Assembly: GCF_003171515.1 (NCBI RefSeq)
Contig: NC_089391.1
Coordinates: forward strand, 3,906,001 to 3,970,000
Direction of reading: 5' to 3'
From: Pyrenophora tritici-repentis
Lineage: Eukaryota > Ascomycota > Dothideomycetes > Pleosporales > Pleosporaceae
Length of the DNA stretch: 64,000 bases
Shown: positions 61,769-64,000 of the stretch, piece by piece
Layout of the letters: every line of letters starts with the position of its first letter
Numbering within the stretch: position 1 is the stretch's first letter
Notes under the pieces: model-generated
The model's input: only the letters and a program-made list of their open reading frames with translations
Told to the model about the DNA's origin: nothing
Database searches by the model: none
Made by a program: the position numbers and the translations under genes

Positions 61769-62234
61769 GATGCAATTCTTTAGTCTTATCTTCCTTTTGC
61801 TTACAGCATTACCTGGCCTTGCCACCCCTGCAGGAGGCAGCTGCAATCCACGATACGATCCTCGCGGCTGGTACAGACCGCCCGCGCGCCAATGGTAAGC
61901 ATCCTTTATGTTCGACAGATTCCCGCCGGACCTTGCCGCCAATCCGTACGAGATCAATCTCCGACACATACACATCGCTGTTGTTACGACTGAGGGCGGC
62001 GGCATTCAATTCATCATCACTGCCCATGCGGACATGCCTGCCAGAGTCGATAATGTTCTGTATCGAGCCCAAGTTAATCGTTTATTCCGAACTGGATCAT
62101 GGTTTCCTTACGACCCGAATAATCCGATCCATCGTATCAGCTTCACCAGTCTCGAAATAAATGGAATTCGCCGAGGCCGGGAAAGGGAGACTCTCCGCTT
62201 CATGTTTGAGTTCTCGGAGGAGAGCGAACTTTGA
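61769..62234 (+). pseudogene. possible small secreted protein gene, splice junction broken
   Basis: An ATG at 61769 starts a clean signal peptide (MQFFSLIFLLLTALPGLA, then TPAGGSCNPRYD) that stops after 42 codons at a TAA lying inside a strong GTAAGC donor. Downstream, from about 61908 to 62234, another frame reads a compact, protein-like sequence (LRHIHIAVVTTEGGGIQFIITAHAD, broken here for length; then RTGSWFPYDPNNPIHRISF) to a stop. The obvious GT-AG joins, from GTACAG or GTAAGC to the CAG at 61916, both create TGA at the junction, and the latter intron would be only about 24 bp. So the second half cannot be attached to the signal peptide by simple splicing. Either the gene is recently broken or the exon model is incomplete. 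It would have been a small secreted protein of about 150 residues; no family recognised. Confidence 0.45.
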
Positions 62235-62638
62235 GTACAGAAAGAGACATGCTATTTTGTTGGGCGGAGTATCTTCCACGGATAGAATTAACAGTGGGCA
62301 AGCTGGATGGCGGAAGTGAAGGACTAGGATAAGGGTGGTAAATATCAGGGGTCAATCTAAGTGTTCATAAATCGTACTAGTAGTGTTTATCATTATCTTC
62401 AGTGCTATCTTCGTCATGCTCATCACCCTCATCACTGCCCTTACTGTCACCTTCCCACGCCGCTATCCCTGCCTCTGCGTCACCCATGAAGCATAAAACT
62501 TAGTCAACGAACTTGATCATGCAGAAAGTGTCAAAGGAGAGGGCCAACGTGTATATAATACGGAAATATTTCGTAAGAGTGAAAAAGAGAAAGGGGTGTT
62601 AGAAGGAGAAGAAGATATTCACATTACTAAATATAAAT
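62235..62638. other. convergent 3' flanks, no gene seen
   Basis: About 400 bp between two converging reading units. A short GAT/CAT-rich acidic-codon patch near 62395-62450 resembles low-complexity coding sequence but is too short to call. Confidence 0.5.
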
Positions 62639-64000
62639 CTACCAAATCACAGGATTAAAAGCAACCATAACCGGCTTGCCGGTATGAAACATAGCCGGTG
62701 TCCTATCCCTATTCCGCGATACCATGTCCATCATATCCTGTCTCACGGTCATTTCAGTGACGGACATTGGCTTCTTCTTCACTTCAACCTCCTCCTCCTC
62801 CTCCTTCACTTTCACTGGCTTCTCTTCCCCTTGTCTGGGGTTCAACCGCATCATCTTCTGCTTCTGCTTCTGCATCGCTCGCTTCTCCTTCTTCACTTGC
62901 TTCTCTTCCTCTTCTCCCCTGTTCAACCGCCTTTTCACGTGCTTCACGTGCTTCACCTCTTCTCCCCTATTTCTCATGTAGAGTTTCTTCTTCATCGCTC
63001 GCTTCCGCCGCCGTAACCCGTTTCTCTCTTGTCGCTCAATGACATCGCTTTCTTCTGCGGACTACTGTAGTAAATCAGCAACTCGGTCATCCAGGAGAAC
63101 AAATTTGCCCACTCACAGAGACGGATGCCGCGGAATCTGTAAGGCTGGATGTACGCTGCGGTGTGTATCCTGAGGATAGTGAAGATGCGGAGTGGCGGGG
63201 ATGTGTGGGGGGAGTATGAGGAGTGGGGTGGGTGGATTCGGAAGAGGAGGATGAGATACTATCGGTGTGACGTCGGACTGTTTTAGTCTAGGGAGGTGTT
63301 AGTAACAGTTATTAGAAAGTGGTGGGAATAGGAATGAATGGGACGAGATGGGATATGCGGAGATGAACTTACCACCCTCACCCTCTTCTTCCCCTCCTCT
63401 CCTTCTTTCGCTTCCGCTAACAACCTCCGTGTCGTCTGCTCGTTCAGTTCCCGTTGTTTTCTGGGTAGTACGTCGTCGTCTCTTTCTTCTGGTTTTGTCC
63501 TCCCCTTGCCCTCCACTTCTCGCTTATCATCCTTACTCTTCCTCTGCTTCCTCGTTCCAGTAGAGGTCTTCAGCGATGAAACAGCGTCAAGTACCACCTT
63601 CATGCTTTTCTCCGCTTTTCTGTACCTTTCGCCCGAGAGATTCGAAAGAGAGAGCTGGAAGGATAGGTACGGTCGGAGGAAGGAGGGAGATGCGAAAGGG
63701 CTGGGAAGAAGGGGTGTGGGGGATGTCTGCTGTTCGTCGTCTTGGTCTTCAGAGTCAGATACAGAGTCAGATGCAGAGTCTTCTGGTGGTGATGATGAAG
63801 GTTCGGATTCAGAATCAGACTCTGGTTCAATCTCAGAGACTTTGCGTTTTGGCTTTGTGGTAGAGCGCGTTATACGTCTGGGTGGAGGACATGTCGTTGT
63901 TTTGCGTTTTTTGCTGGGATATGGGGAAGGGGAAAGCTGAGGGGTAGGGCTGAGTTGTGTGATGATACGTGTGCGTGTGCGAGGTCGTTTTCTGGGTTGT
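62639..64000 (-). CDS. charged low-complexity protein, unknown, 5' end missing
   Basis: The gene continues beyond the right edge. Three exons visible: 63373-64000, 63117-63287 and 62639-63061, with introns of 85 and 55 bp; all joins keep phase. The first piece is basic (RKRPRTRTRI, KKRKTTT), then acidic Ser-rich (EIEPESDSESEP, SDSVSDSEDQDDEQQ), followed by a possible folded helix pair FLRPYLSFQLSLSNLSGERY and KSMKVVLDAVSSL. The second exon is Ser/Pro/Thr/His-rich. The last is strongly Lys/Glu-rich (REEVKHVKHVKRR-like, KQKQKMMR, KEEEEEVEVKKK) and ends MSVTEMTVRQDMMDMVSRNRD and FHTGKPVMVAFNPVIW, which look conserved. Probably nuclear; no known domain. Start codon lies outside the window. Confidence 0.65.

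Noticed and set aside
1..64000. tRNA or rRNA genes
   Set aside because: I looked for the GGTTCGA-type B box with a matching acceptor stem and found no convincing case; a covariance-model scan would be decisive.

Overview
This is nuclear DNA of a filamentous ascomycete. Genes carry several short GT-AG introns (about 47-85 bp), and the introns whose branch points I checked carry CTAAC-like ones. The gene content points to a dothideomycete of the order Pleosporales. The centrepiece is the 1,8-dihydroxynaphthalene (DHN) melanin gene cluster in the arrangement known from Pleosporales: a trihydroxynaphthalene reductase (BRN1 type, 2.1-3.1 kb, minus), the melanin regulator CMR1 (two C2H2 fingers plus a Zn2Cys6 cluster, 8.0-11.3 kb, minus), and a non-reducing polyketide synthase (SAT-KS-MAT-PT-ACP-ACP-TE, 26.2-32.8 kb, plus). 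The synthase makes the naphthol scaffold, the reductase acts on the pathway intermediate, and CMR1 is expected to switch both on. The family is well described, so I do not present it as a new system.

Layout. 0-0.7 kb holds the 5' end of a secreted chitinase-like gene running off the left edge. 2-33 kb is the melanin cluster, which is gene-sparse: about 15 kb between CMR1 and the synthase and about 4 kb between BRN1 and CMR1 show no convincing gene, except one small four-exon candidate at 6.9-7.5 kb. 33-36.6 kb is again empty. From 36.6 kb the picture changes to a compact housekeeping block: prefoldin subunit 3, a four-helix membrane protein, a secreted Ala/Ser-rich protein, the TSR3 18S rRNA-modifying enzyme, the clathrin adaptor GGA, a MAPEG membrane protein, the twin CX9C protein MDM35, the exosome nuclease RRP6, an unknown basic nuclear-type protein, a prenylcysteine oxidase with an apparent frameshift, a small basic protein, mitochondrial ribosomal protein bL31m, and a large mitochondrial protein with a flavin-reductase-like N-terminus. 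59.5-64 kb is sparse again, with degenerate direct repeats, a possibly broken small secreted-protein gene, and the 3' part of a charged low-complexity gene leaving the right edge.

The exon structures were worked out by hand by requiring GT-AG junctions that keep phase and rebuild the expected protein. Lengths given for spliced genes follow from those joins. Most interesting points: an 11-nt micro-exon in the prefoldin gene, a one-base frameshift in the prenylcysteine oxidase, a small secreted-protein gene whose obvious splice junction creates a stop, an unusual GTTCGC donor in MDM35, and the contrast between the gene-poor melanin region and the packed block beside it.
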